6,420 bases of DNA from JBECKQ01 sp040235375 (GCA_040235375.1 JBECKQ010000369.1:1-6420); one strand, 5' to 3'; shown: positions 1 through 5,490, counted from the first letter of the stretch. Notes: a model not told the origin generated them from the letters alone. Translations and numbers: made by a program.

Positions 1-207
1 GCTTGGCGGATGCCCGCGACTTCGGCTACGGGAAACTGTCGAATCATGGTCCGCCGAATTCAGGCGTGTTGAGCGCGAACCGTGGTATACTGGTCAGTGG
101 CTCGGCGTGTACGCTGCGCAACGCCGGTCGGCAACGGAAGGAACCGAAGAATCAGTGATGTCCGTTTTTCTTCGCCTGCGGAGGACATCGCGCGTTGAAG
201 CGTTCGG
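1..207. other. Non-coding stretch beyond the beta-helix gene
   Basis: No reading frame here could be supported as a gene. One plus-strand frame (from base 3) stays open for about 50 codons to a stop near 156 and could be the tail of a gene starting outside the window, but it has no recognisable motif. A TATACT-like hexamer at 86-91 resembles a -10 box, but no -35 box sits at normal spacing and no plus-strand gene follows. The part nearest the beta-helix stop is rich in inverted repeats, listed separately. Confidence 0.4.
145..189 (-). terminator. Overlapping inverted repeats after beta-helix stop (weak terminator candidate)
   Basis: Two perfect 7-bp inverted repeats overlap: CGAAGAA (145-151) with TTCTTCG (168-174), and GATGTCC (157-163) with GGACATC (183-189). 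They are mutually exclusive as RNA. The second begins about 19 bases beyond the stop codon of the minus-strand beta-helix gene, where a transcription end would be expected. No run of U follows on either strand, so this is not a classical intrinsic terminator; it could be an mRNA 3'-end stem, a degraded short intergenic repeat, or chance. Confidence 0.25.
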
Positions 208-2715
208 TCACAAACGAACCTGTCCCGTTTTCCGGCCCGGAACCCGGCAACCTGTAAACAACGCCTGGAACTCAGCGAAATCGCGCAAATCGAGGTCGGC
301 ATCCGCGTCCGAATCGAAAACATCAAGACACTCAACGGATGGCGGCTGTTGACCCGGGCCGGAGTACTCCAAACAGGATTGGAATTCCACGTAGTCAGCC
401 AGGTCCACGTCGCAGTCTTCGTCAAAGTCCGCCGGAAGGGGGATCACTTCCGGGTATTCGTAGGCGCCCATGTCCGCGAAGCACCCCACCAACCGCGGAC
501 TCCCGTCCAGATCGACGTCCCCCCAAGCATCGCCGTTGTGGCCCGTGTTTATACACGGCGATCCAGCCGTAAGGCGCACATTACCTTCGTTGTCATCCAC
601 CGTGCCCCAAAGTCCGTCGGTGCCCGCGTCTGGAGTCAGCAGAAATAGGGGATCGGCCGAGATGTTTCCATTGGTGCCGGTGGGATCGGCGAGACCCGAG
701 TAGTTGAATGCCATGTTGCCGTACACGTCGCTGTGCCGCAAGATAGGCTGAGAGGTGCCCCCGGTCTCGAGGCCGCCGACGTTCAAAGCAATAATCGTAT
801 TCGCGATCAGCGGTGACGCGTAACTTAAAAGAACTGAGCTATCGTTCCCAACAATCGTATTATTAACAATCGCAGGGGATGAGTATTGGATATACATCGA
901 AGCGCCGAATCCGCTCGAGTTAAACGTGACGGCGTTATTCGCGATGACAGGCGAACTCGTATGCAAACGAACACCACCGCCGAATGTCCCGTGGTTATGG
1001 TCTATCTCGTTATCAGTGATCGTCGCCAACGGAGAAAACGATGCTGCCATATAGATCCCTCCGCCGACGCTGGCGTCGTTGCGTCGAATCCGGTTGTTCC
1101 TCAGCACCGGTGATGAAAAGTAGGCATACAGTCCTCCGCCCTGCGATGCGCTATTCTCAACGATGATGTTATTCGCGACCTCCGGCGATGACAGGTTCAG
1201 GTGGAATCCACCACCGTCCTGAGCGCTACCATTTGTCACCGTAAAGCCATCGAGAGTGCTCACGAGATGTCCCGCGCGAGCGTTTACTACCGAGCGTCCA
1301 CCTTCGCCGTCCAGCGTGGTGACGTTGCGGCACCAATCGCGCTCTTCACGCGACATCTCACTGCCGCTAAAGCCTCCGTAGACATGGGAAAATGAGTGCA
1401 GCGTAACCTCTTCAGAATAAGTCCCGACCGCGACCCACACGTCACCGCCAACGGCGGACGCGGAGTCGATTGCCGCCTGCACGGTGCGCTTCGGTGTCGA
1501 CCAGGAGGAACCGTCATTCTGATCATCTCCGAGCGGATTGACTCTTATGGTGACATGGGGGCCGCCTGGCCACAGCATGCCGTCAAACTCGTCGGCTCCG
1601 ATGTCGACCAGGCCGTCGCCCCGCCGATTCCGGGGATCACCATCGATATCCTCATTGTCAAGGACATATCCACTTGTCCCGGCATCCACACAGGGGGAGC
1701 CGGGCTGAAGATGCACGTTGCCGTATTTCAGGTCAGTGATGAGAGGATCAGCGGAAATGTTACCATTAATACCCGTAGCGTTCGAAACTCCGGAGTAGTC
1801 ATATGCGACGTTACCGTAGACACAGTTGTGGCGGAAGGAATCTACGCTGTGAATCCCGTATTGACAAATCCCGGAAGAGTTAAAGGCAACAATGGAATTC
1901 ACGACGATCGGGTAGTACGCGTAACCAGTCTCGAGCCCACCCCCGCTATACGCAATGTTGCTCATGATCGTGTTGTTCACAATCATGGGCCCGCCTCCGT
2001 ATACCTCGATGCCGCCGCCATGCCAGGCGCTGTTGCCAAGGATCAGGTTGTTTATGATCAACGAAGAACCACTGTCCACGTAGATCCCGCCGCCGCCGTA
2101 CACGGCGCTGTTACCTGTGATCCTGTTGTGGATGATTTTGGGAGAACCGGAAGCGATGTAAATTCCACCCCCCTCGCCTGCTTCATTCCCCGTAATTGTG
2201 TTTCGCGCGACGGTCGGTTCGGAAGCGGTTATGCAAATACCACCTCCGTGACGCAAGCCGGGCGAGCCGCTTGGACTTCCGTTTCTGATCGTGAAGCCGA
2301 TGAGGGAGGCTTCTCGCGAAGCGCTTTCCTCGAAGCGGACGACGGACCCGGACCGCCTGCCATCGATGACGGTGGCCGCGACGATGGCGGGGTCGTCGGG
2401 ATTGATGCTGCGCAGGGTGACGGCGCGGGGGGGGAATTCGATGTTTTCGACATAGGCGCCGTCCGGCGAGCCGACCGACGGCAGAACGATGATCGTATCG
2501 CCATCGGTCGAGGCATCCAGAGCATCCTGGATCGTGGCGTAATCCCAAGCACCATGCCAGTCTACGATGATCGTCCGGCCGTCGATACCTGCACGTACCC
2601 GCTCAACTTCGGCCCGCTCAATGTGGATTGAGGTTGGGTAGAAGGCAATAACTCGCTGCACCGACGTGCCCACGATGACAGCAAGCAACGAATAAACCCA
2701 ACACTTCGAGAACAT
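208..2715 (-). CDS. Secreted right-handed beta-helix protein, two modules plus dockerin-like tail
   Basis: This 835-residue protein is probably extracellular. Residues 1-24 form a signal peptide (hydrophobic LLAVIVG core, likely cleavage after VIA). Two tandem pectin-lyase-like modules follow, roughly 45-380 and 385-755. Each opens with a repeat-initiating segment (TIQDALDAS; TVQAAIDSAS), continues through rungs of about 25 residues with consensus SPxIxNNxIxxNxAxxGGGIY, and closes with SPCxxxG...DxDGxPR...DxGAxE, resembling choice-of-anchor domains. Triple-glycine turns occur near 158, 182, 208, 233 and 258, and again near 501, 526, 551 and 579. Residues 763-774 and 801-812 are two calcium loops of pattern DxDxDxDxDxxD, as in dockerin type I or EF-hand repeats. 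The start is chosen because AGGAAG lies 5 bases upstream (2726-2721). Family members bind or cleave polysaccharides or are surface proteins; no catalytic set is evident, so the substrate is unknown. GC bias looks lower than in the 4543-6420 genes. No PEP-CTERM tail is present. Confidence 0.88.
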   Translation of the reverse strand: MFSKCWVYSLLAVIVGTSVQRVIAFYPTSIHIERAEVERVRAGIDGRTIIVDWHGAWDYATIQDALDASTDGDTIIVLPSVGSPDGAYVENIEFPPRAVTLRSINPDDPAIVAATVIDGRRSGSVVRFEESASREASLIGFTIRNGSPSGSPGLRHGGGICITASEPTVARNTITGNEAGEGGGIYIASGSPKIIHNRITGNSAVYGGGGIYVDSGSSLIINNLILGNSAWHGGGIEVYGGGPMIVNNTIMSNIAYSGGGLETGYAYYPIVVNSIVAFNSSGICQYGIHSVDSFRHNCVYGNVAYDYSGVSNATGINGNISADPLITDLKYGNVHLQPGSPCVDAGTSGYVLDNEDIDGDPRNRRGDGLVDIGADEFDGMLWPGGPHVTIRVNPLGDDQNDGSSWSTPKRTVQAAIDSASAVGGDVWVAVGTYSEEVTLHSFSHVYGGFSGSEMSREERDWCRNVTTLDGEGGRSVVNARAGHLVSTLDGFTVTNGSAQDGGGFHLNLSSPEVANNIIVENSASQGGGLYAYFSSPVLRNNRIRRNDASVGGGIYMAASFSPLATITDNEIDHNHGTFGGGVRLHTSSPVIANNAVTFNSSGFGASMYIQYSSPAIVNNTIVGNDSSVLLSYASPLIANTIIALNVGGLETGGTSQPILRHSDVYGNMAFNYSGLADPTGTNGNISADPLFLLTPDAGTDGLWGTVDDNEGNVRLTAGSPCINTGHNGDAWGDVDLDGSPRLVGCFADMGAYEYPEVIPLPADFDEDCDVDLADYVEFQSCLEYSGPGQQPPSVECLDVFDSDADADLDLRDFAEFQALFTGCRVPGRKTGQVRL
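646..720 (-). repeat. Module-end repeat, second copy (residues 666-690)
   Basis: Residues 666-690 of the beta-helix protein closely match residues 301-325 (encoded at 1741-1815): both read GNxAxxYSG, then a variable few residues, then NGNISADPL. This shows that the two halves arose by internal duplication of a whole beta-helix module. The match is clear in protein but diverged in DNA, so the duplication is not recent. Confidence 0.7.
1741..1815 (-). repeat. Module-end repeat, first copy (residues 301-325)
   Basis: This is the partner of the segment at 646-720. It lies at the end of the first beta-helix module, just before the SPCVDAG and DIGADEF closing motifs, the same relative place as in module two. 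Confidence 0.7.
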
Positions 2716-2753
2716 GGCTACTTCCTGGCTGCTCGTCGGAGGATCTGGACGGC

Positions 2754-2769
2754 AACGAAGTAGTTCGTT
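2754..2769. promoter_or_regulatory. Inverted repeat AACGAA-4-TTCGTT upstream of beta-helix gene
   Basis: AACGAA (2754-2759) and TTCGTT (2764-2769) form a perfect 6-bp inverted repeat with a 4-base spacer, 39-54 bases upstream of the beta-helix start codon. The position suits an operator for a dimeric regulator or a leader hairpin. No other copy was noticed in the window, so the function is a guess. Confidence 0.2.
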
Positions 2770-2941
2770 CAGCCGATCCGCGGAGATAAATGTGTCTCAA
2801 CACGTCGGCACGCGACCCTGTTATGCGCGCCGTGCCCCAAATGCGAAGGTATCGCGGATGAGGCTCTTCGAATATCGGCGCCGTGCCTTCCTCCTTAGCT
2901 CCAGGCTCGCTTCGCGAAGCCACAATGGAGGAGATGCCGAT

Positions 2942-3127
2942 ATGTCAGCTATGCTAACGGAAGCGGCTGTGGAAAGCAAATGCGGCATGGGTGCACTGCG
3001 CAAGACATGGAAGCATAAGGACTTAGCGGCGCCCGGGCGGGGAGAAACGGGCTGGATGGCCCGGCTTCGCCCAGCCCGGTTGGTGCGGCGCCTCGGTTCA
3101 ATGAGAACCACGGTTGAACGTGCCTGA
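2942..3127 (+). CDS. Possible small basic protein, 61 aa (uncertain)
   Basis: This ORF is kept only because a strong Shine-Dalgarno sequence, GGAGGAG (2927-2933), sits 8 bases before its ATG. The protein would be rich in arginine with no membrane segment or signal peptide (it starts MSAMLTEAAVESK and ends RTTVERA), and I recognise no family. It stops 27 bases before the start of the broken EEP gene in the same direction. Its second half lies over GC-rich inverted repeats (3048-3078 and 3095-3119), so the region may be a structured RNA or repeat rather than a gene. The frame is open far upstream, as is common by chance in GC-rich DNA. Confidence 0.22.
   Translation: MSAMLTEAAVESKCGMGALRKTWKHKDLAAPGRGETGWMARLRPARLVRRLGSMRTTVERA
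3048..3119 (+). other. Stem-loop cluster before broken EEP gene
   Basis: CGGGCTGG (3048-3055) pairs perfectly with CCAGCCCG (3071-3078) across a 15-base loop. Downstream, GGTTCAA (3095-3101), GAACC (3105-3109) and GGTTGAAC (3112-3119) can pair in competing ways: first with second (5 bp, AATGA loop), second with third (4 bp), or first with third (6 bp). The cluster ends 23 bases before the Shine-Dalgarno of the broken EEP gene. Competing stems of this kind occur in attenuators, but no U tract is present. Confidence 0.3.
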
Positions 3128-3391
3128 CGCCGCGATAAAAGCGGAGGATTATCGATGAGGCGCAAGGCGATTGTGCTTGTTATCAGTTTGCTGCTCGCGT
3201 TCGTGCAGTTCAGCGGGTGCGCGGCGCGCGAGGCGGTTTCGGTTCGCGTGATGACGTACAACATCCAGCACGGCGAGGGGCTGGATGGGAGGATCGACCT
3301 GGTGCGAACCGCGCAGGTGATCCGCCGCAGCGAAGCGAACGTGGTCGCCCTCGAAGAGGTCGATCGGGGCGTCAAGCGAAGCGGCGGCGTG
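3111..3391 (+). repeat. Direct repeat, left copy (EEP leader and first 79 codons)
   Basis: This stretch aligns without gaps to 4499-4779 at a constant offset of 1388 bp. The coding part matches at 57 of 79 residues by my count. The 44 bases before the start match at 30 positions, including the shared AAGCGGAGGAT Shine-Dalgarno block. The right edge is abrupt: both copies read GGCGTG up to 3391/4779 and then differ. The left edge, near 3111, is less certain. Confidence 0.75.
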
Positions 3392-3397
3392 ACATGA
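3155..3397 (+). pseudogene. Truncated EEP-family (endonuclease/exonuclease/phosphatase) lipoprotein gene, 5' fragment
   Basis: The 80 codons match the start of the intact gene at 4543. They include a lipoprotein-type signal peptide (hydrophobic ISLLLAFVQ, lipobox-like FSGC with C22) and the first two catalytic motifs, MTYNIQHGEG (metal-binding Asn36) and ALEEVDRG (Glu68). After codon 79 the similarity stops and the frame ends at once with Thr and TGA. The histidine, DLN, IDY and SDH motifs are therefore missing, so the product cannot be an active enzyme. The start is supported by GGAGGA (3143-3148) 6 bases upstream. No indel or stop lies within the 79 codons, so it may have been functional for long before truncation, or a short exported peptide may still be made. 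Its 3' end overlaps the PEP-CTERM gene tail to tail by 26 bp. Confidence 0.8.
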
Positions 3398-4172
3398 CTA
3401 CGCCGCACGCCAGGAGCAGCACGAACGACGCCGGCTCCGGCACGACCGTCAGACTGACAACCTGCCCGTACGTTCCCGCTCCGTCGGCCAGCGTCATCAT
3501 GGATGCGTAGGAGCCCGTGGCGGTATCAACCATGCCGATCTCGAACGTATCCGCCGTGAGATTCTGTACCGCCACGTAGTAATGATCCCCGAAGTACTCC
3601 CCGCCGTTGTTGCGGATGTCGACGCCCAGCGGCCCCAGGGGCACAAGGGTGGGCGGCGCAACCCTCATGGTGGGGCCAAACTCGATCGTGCACGCCTCGT
3701 CCGTTGTCGCATCGAGCGCGAACATCTGGCCGCCCCCGTACGCCAGGGCACCCACCTTGTGCTCTACAGGTGACCCAAGATTCCCTACATACGTTTCCTG
3801 GAAGCCGTTGTCCGGATCGATGGAATAAAGGTCTTTGGTCGTACCATCCACGCCATACAGAAGATCGCCCACCTGCGTGATCGAATTGTGTGCAAAAACC
3901 ATCGTCGCGAGCGGAACCAGCGTGGGGGTATCCGTCAGCGCCCCGTCCAGTCGATAGAGTGTGCCGAACTGGTCCGTGGCCAGAATCTCCCCGGTATCCG
4001 TCCGCCGGTGCATGCCGAATATGGCCACGCCCATGTCGAACGTCTCCGGACTGCCCGAACCGATGCGGTACAGCGTCGTGCCCTGATTTGCCAGGAATGT
4101 CGGAGACGCCTCGATACGTACGGCATCCGACACAACGACCGCCAGTGCGGCTATCGCCATCGCGCACTTCAT
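3372..4172 (-). CDS. PEP-CTERM sorting-domain exported protein
   Basis: This 266-residue protein begins with a signal peptide (MKCAMAIAALAVVVSDAV, cleavage probably near EAS, residue 23). The middle, about 25-240, has short repeats resembling beta-propeller blades: TTLYRIG, GTLYRLDG, DLLYGVDG, DLYSIDPD, GQMFALDA. The C-terminus is a sorting signal: VPEP (244-247), a hydrophobic stretch (248-260), then RRR (262-264). Such tails are recognised by the exosortase/PEP-CTERM system, which processes proteins during export to the cell surface; no exosortase is in the window. The start at 4172 is preferred over upstream options because GAGGAG (4184-4179) lies 6 bases before it and the signal peptide begins there; a longer frame reaches 4469 but adds 99 unlikely residues. 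The arginine cluster and stop codon lie in DNA homologous to the EEP gene's other strand. The function of the middle region is unknown. Confidence 0.85.
   Translation of the reverse strand: MKCAMAIAALAVVVSDAVRIEASPTFLANQGTTLYRIGSGSPETFDMGVAIFGMHRRTDTGEILATDQFGTLYRLDGALTDTPTLVPLATMVFAHNSITQVGDLLYGVDGTTKDLYSIDPDNGFQETYVGNLGSPVEHKVGALAYGGGQMFALDATTDEACTIEFGPTMRVAPPTLVPLGPLGVDIRNNGGEYFGDHYYVAVQNLTADTFEIGMVDTATGSYASMMTLADGAGTYGQVVSLTVVPEPASFVLLLACGVVMSRRRFA
3391..3392. other. Rearrangement junction (EEP-like DNA meets PEP-CTERM gene)
   Basis: Left of this point the sequence is homologous to the intact EEP gene at 4499-4779. Right of it the plus strand no longer matches and the minus strand carries the body of the PEP-CTERM gene. 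A run rich in GCG/CGC triplets (3381-3391) could have served as microhomology, since it encodes arginines on the minus strand and the SGGV segment on the plus strand. Confidence 0.65.
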
Positions 4173-4302
4173 GACTCTCTCCTCGCGTGTTACGGCAGGG
4201 TCAGCCGGCGTGGTGGTCTCTCGCCCTCCCGACCGCGCCCACCTGTTTGAAGTGAACTCGTTCTCTCCCACACCGCGCCTTGGGCGGGGCGCGTCATCAC
4301 AG

Positions 4303-4332
4303 ATGATAGCATAATCGGTACCAACAACACAA
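4303..4332 (-). promoter_or_regulatory. Possible sigma-70-type promoter of PEP-CTERM gene
   Basis: Read on the minus strand, TTGTGT (4332-4327) and TATCAT (4308-4303) are separated by 18 bases; the -10 matches the consensus TATAAT at 5 of 6 positions, the -35 only at the TTG. It would give a leader of roughly 125 nt. The short inverted repeat TCATC-ACA-GATGA (4294-4306, plus strand) overlaps the -10 and could be an operator half-site pair, or chance. Confidence 0.3.
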
Positions 4333-4467
4333 GGACCACGGCCGGCCCCCCTTGGCCTCTGATGAGAGCAGCGTAAGCCTGTGCCCGGGGCGGTTGCGGC
4401 GCGGCGTCGCACGCCCGCGGGAAAAGAAGAGTTGACGCCGCTGGCGGGTTCGGGACGATCAGGCGGC

Positions 4468-4539
4468 ATGAAGGAAGCAGCGGAGATTGCTCAGTGGTCG
4501 GCTGAATGCGTTCAGCGTTGCGAGGAAAGCGGAGGATGA
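4468..4539 (+). CDS. Possible 23-aa leader ORF coupled to EEP gene (uncertain)
   Basis: The ORF begins MKEAAEIAQW and ends CEESGG; its last two sense codons, GGA GGA, are themselves the Shine-Dalgarno of the EEP gene, and its TGA ends 3 bases before the EEP ATG. Such an arrangement permits translational coupling. Against it, the ORF lacks a well-spaced Shine-Dalgarno (AGGCGG lies 1 base from its ATG), is very short, and could be chance. Confidence 0.18.
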   Translation: MKEAAEIAQWSAECVQRCEESGG

Positions 4540-4779
4540 TCTATGGGTCGCAAGTCGATTGTGCTGCTGGTCAGCCTGCTGGTCGCGTTCGTGCCGTTCT
4601 GCGGCTGCGCGTCGCGCGAGCCGGCGACGTTTCGCGTGATGACGTACAACATCCGTCACGGCGAGGGGCTCGATGGGAAGATCGACCTCGAGCGGATCGC
4701 CCGGGTGATCCGCCGCAGCGACGCCGACCTCATCGCCCTCGAGGAGGTCGATCGCGGCGTCAAGCGCAGCGACGGCGTG
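4499..4779 (+). repeat. Direct repeat, right copy (EEP leader and first 79 codons)
   Basis: This is the partner of 3111-3391, lying within the intact EEP gene and its leader. Similarity ends at 4779 because the left copy is cut, while here the gene continues. Confidence 0.75.
4501..4516 (+). promoter_or_regulatory. Leader hairpin GCTGAA-TGCG-TTCAGC before EEP gene
   Basis: A perfect 6-bp stem with a 4-base loop ends 14 bases before the Shine-Dalgarno of the EEP gene. The aligned part of the broken copy can also fold, but with different partners. It might modulate translation; no U tract follows, so it is not a terminator. Confidence 0.25.
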
Positions 4780-5457
4780 GATCAGCCCGCGCGACTGGCG
4801 GCACTGACCGGCATGCAGGCCGTCTTCGAGAAGAACGCCGACGTCCAAGGCGGCGACTACGGCAACGCCGTGCTGAGCCGGCTGCCGGTCGAGCACTGCG
4901 AGAACCATCTGCTGCCGCGCATGCCCGGCAACGAGCAGCGCGGCCTGCTCGAAGTGCACCTGCGCGTCGGGGGCCGGCCGCTCACGTTCTTCGCCACGCA
5001 CTTCGACCATCAGAAGGACGACGCCGAGCGGCTCGCGTCTGTGGCCGCACTTCGGGAATTGCTGGCGACGACGGAAGGGCCCGTGATCGTGGCCGGCGAT
5101 CTGAACGCCACGCCCGACAGCCCCACCCTCGAGCAACTGCACGCGTTCCTCGACGACGCGGCGGCGGAGGCGGGCAGCGACGCGCTCACCTTTCCGGCCG
5201 ACGCCCCCGACCGGCGGATCGACTATATCCTCTACCGTCCGGACTCCGGCCTGCGGGTCACGGCGTACAAGGTGATTCCCGACGCGGTGGCCTCGGACCA
5301 TCGCCCGGTCACGGCAACGTTATATCTATGCGGATTGGGCCAAATAGGCAAACTAGAGGCCGTCAGCAGCGGCGACAGACAGCCTGCGGCCGCGCAGCAG
5401 CGGTCAGGTGACCAGAAAACAGGGCAGCCAATTACCCAAATTTCCAAAACGAAATAA
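4543..5457 (+). CDS. EEP-family (endonuclease/exonuclease/phosphatase) metal-dependent hydrolase, probable lipoprotein
   Basis: This 304-residue protein carries all the usual EEP signatures in order: MTYNIRHGEG (Asn36), ALEEVDRG (Glu68), GNAVLSRLP (107-115), ATHFDH (His153), GDLNA (Asp186, Asn188), RRIDYIL (Asp227) and SDHRP (Asp252, His253). Members use divalent metal, usually Mg2+, to hydrolyse phosphodiester or phosphomonoester bonds in nucleic acids, sphingolipids or inositol phosphates; the substrate cannot be told from this sequence. The N-terminus is hydrophobic and ends FCGC, a loose lipobox with Cys22, so envelope attachment or export is likely. GGAGGA (4531-4536), 6 bases upstream, supports the start. 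The catalytic domain ends near residue 260; the last ~44 residues (LCGLGQIG to SKTK) are low in complexity and come from DNA with TTA, CTA and ATA-like AT-rich words unlike the rest of the gene, suggesting the natural 3' end was replaced or read through. An N-terminal paralogue lies at 3155. Confidence 0.9.
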   Translation: MGRKSIVLLVSLLVAFVPFCGCASREPATFRVMTYNIRHGEGLDGKIDLERIARVIRRSDADLIALEEVDRGVKRSDGVDQPARLAALTGMQAVFEKNADVQGGDYGNAVLSRLPVEHCENHLLPRMPGNEQRGLLEVHLRVGGRPLTFFATHFDHQKDDAERLASVAALRELLATTEGPVIVAGDLNATPDSPTLEQLHAFLDDAAAEAGSDALTFPADAPDRRIDYILYRPDSGLRVTAYKVIPDAVASDHRPVTATLYLCGLGQIGKLEAVSSGDRQPAAAQQRSGDQKTGQPITQISKTK

Positions 5458-5490
5458 ACGAACTATCCGAAATAAGCGAAAATTCCAACG
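5316..5490 (+). other. Compositionally distinct segment covering EEP 3' end and downstream spacer
   Basis: From about 5316 the strongly GC-rich coding pattern gives way to mixed and then AT-rich DNA (5431-5487). The segment supplies the final ~44 codons of the EEP gene and part of the spacer before the next gene. It contains an inverted repeat GGTCA-GG-TGACC (5402-5413) and a short tandem repeat (5450-5480). It may be an inserted intergenic repeat element; no transposase or terminal inverted repeats are seen. Confidence 0.35.
5450..5480 (+). repeat. Short tandem repeat, 13 nt at 18-nt spacing
   Basis: CGAAATAAACGAA (5450-5462) and CGAAATAAGCGAA (5468-5480) differ at one base and start 18 bases apart. 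The first unit includes the TAA stop of the EEP gene. Function is unknown; it may mark the edge of a small repetitive element. Confidence 0.6.

Larger units (their letters stand above)
2716..3154. other. Divergent intergenic region with inverted repeats
   Basis: This 439-bp gap separates the minus-strand beta-helix gene from the plus-strand broken EEP gene. It should carry the beta-helix promoter, but I could not place convincing -35/-10 boxes. It contains a 6-4-6 inverted repeat (2754-2769), a 12-bp perfect palindrome GCTTCGCGAAGC (2909-2920), a GC-rich 8-bp stem (3048-3055 with 3071-3078), a cluster of mutually exclusive pairing segments (3095-3119), and a possible 61-codon ORF (2942-3127). 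From about 3111 onward it resembles the leader of the intact EEP gene. Confidence 0.6.
4173..4542. other. Divergent intergenic region between PEP-CTERM and intact EEP genes
   Basis: This 370-bp gap should carry promoters in both directions. A plausible minus-strand promoter for the PEP-CTERM gene lies at 4303-4332. For the EEP gene, TTGACG at 4432-4437 could be a -35 box, but no acceptable -10 follows at 16-19 bases. A 23-codon ORF (4468-4539) and a 6-bp hairpin (4501-4516) sit just before the EEP start. I see nothing mobile or RNA-like in the rest. Confidence 0.5.

Noticed and set aside
60..425. Minus-strand ORF and overlapping plus-strand ORFs at the left edge
   Set aside because: They overlap the 3' end of the beta-helix gene in other frames and show no motifs or ribosome sites.
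1396..2631. 411-codon plus-strand ORF
   Set aside because: It is fully antisense to the beta-helix gene, which has a signal peptide, repeat rungs and a dockerin-like tail. The antisense product has no coherent domain and no Shine-Dalgarno.
4432..4460. TTGACG as -35 box for the EEP gene
   Set aside because: The bases 16-19 downstream (around ACGATC) do not resemble a -10 box, so I do not list it as a promoter.
4173..4469. 99-residue N-terminal extension of the PEP-CTERM protein
   Set aside because: A well-placed GAGGAG and a signal peptide begin at 4172; the extension is rich in Arg, Pro and Gly and covers a likely promoter.
4459..5301. 280-codon minus-strand ORF
   Set aside because: It is the antisense shadow of the intact EEP gene, whose catalytic motifs leave no doubt about the true frame; long shadows are expected at this GC content.
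5402..5413. GGTCA-GG-TGACC as a terminator of the EEP gene
   Set aside because: It lies inside the reading frame, its loop would be only two bases, and no U tract follows.
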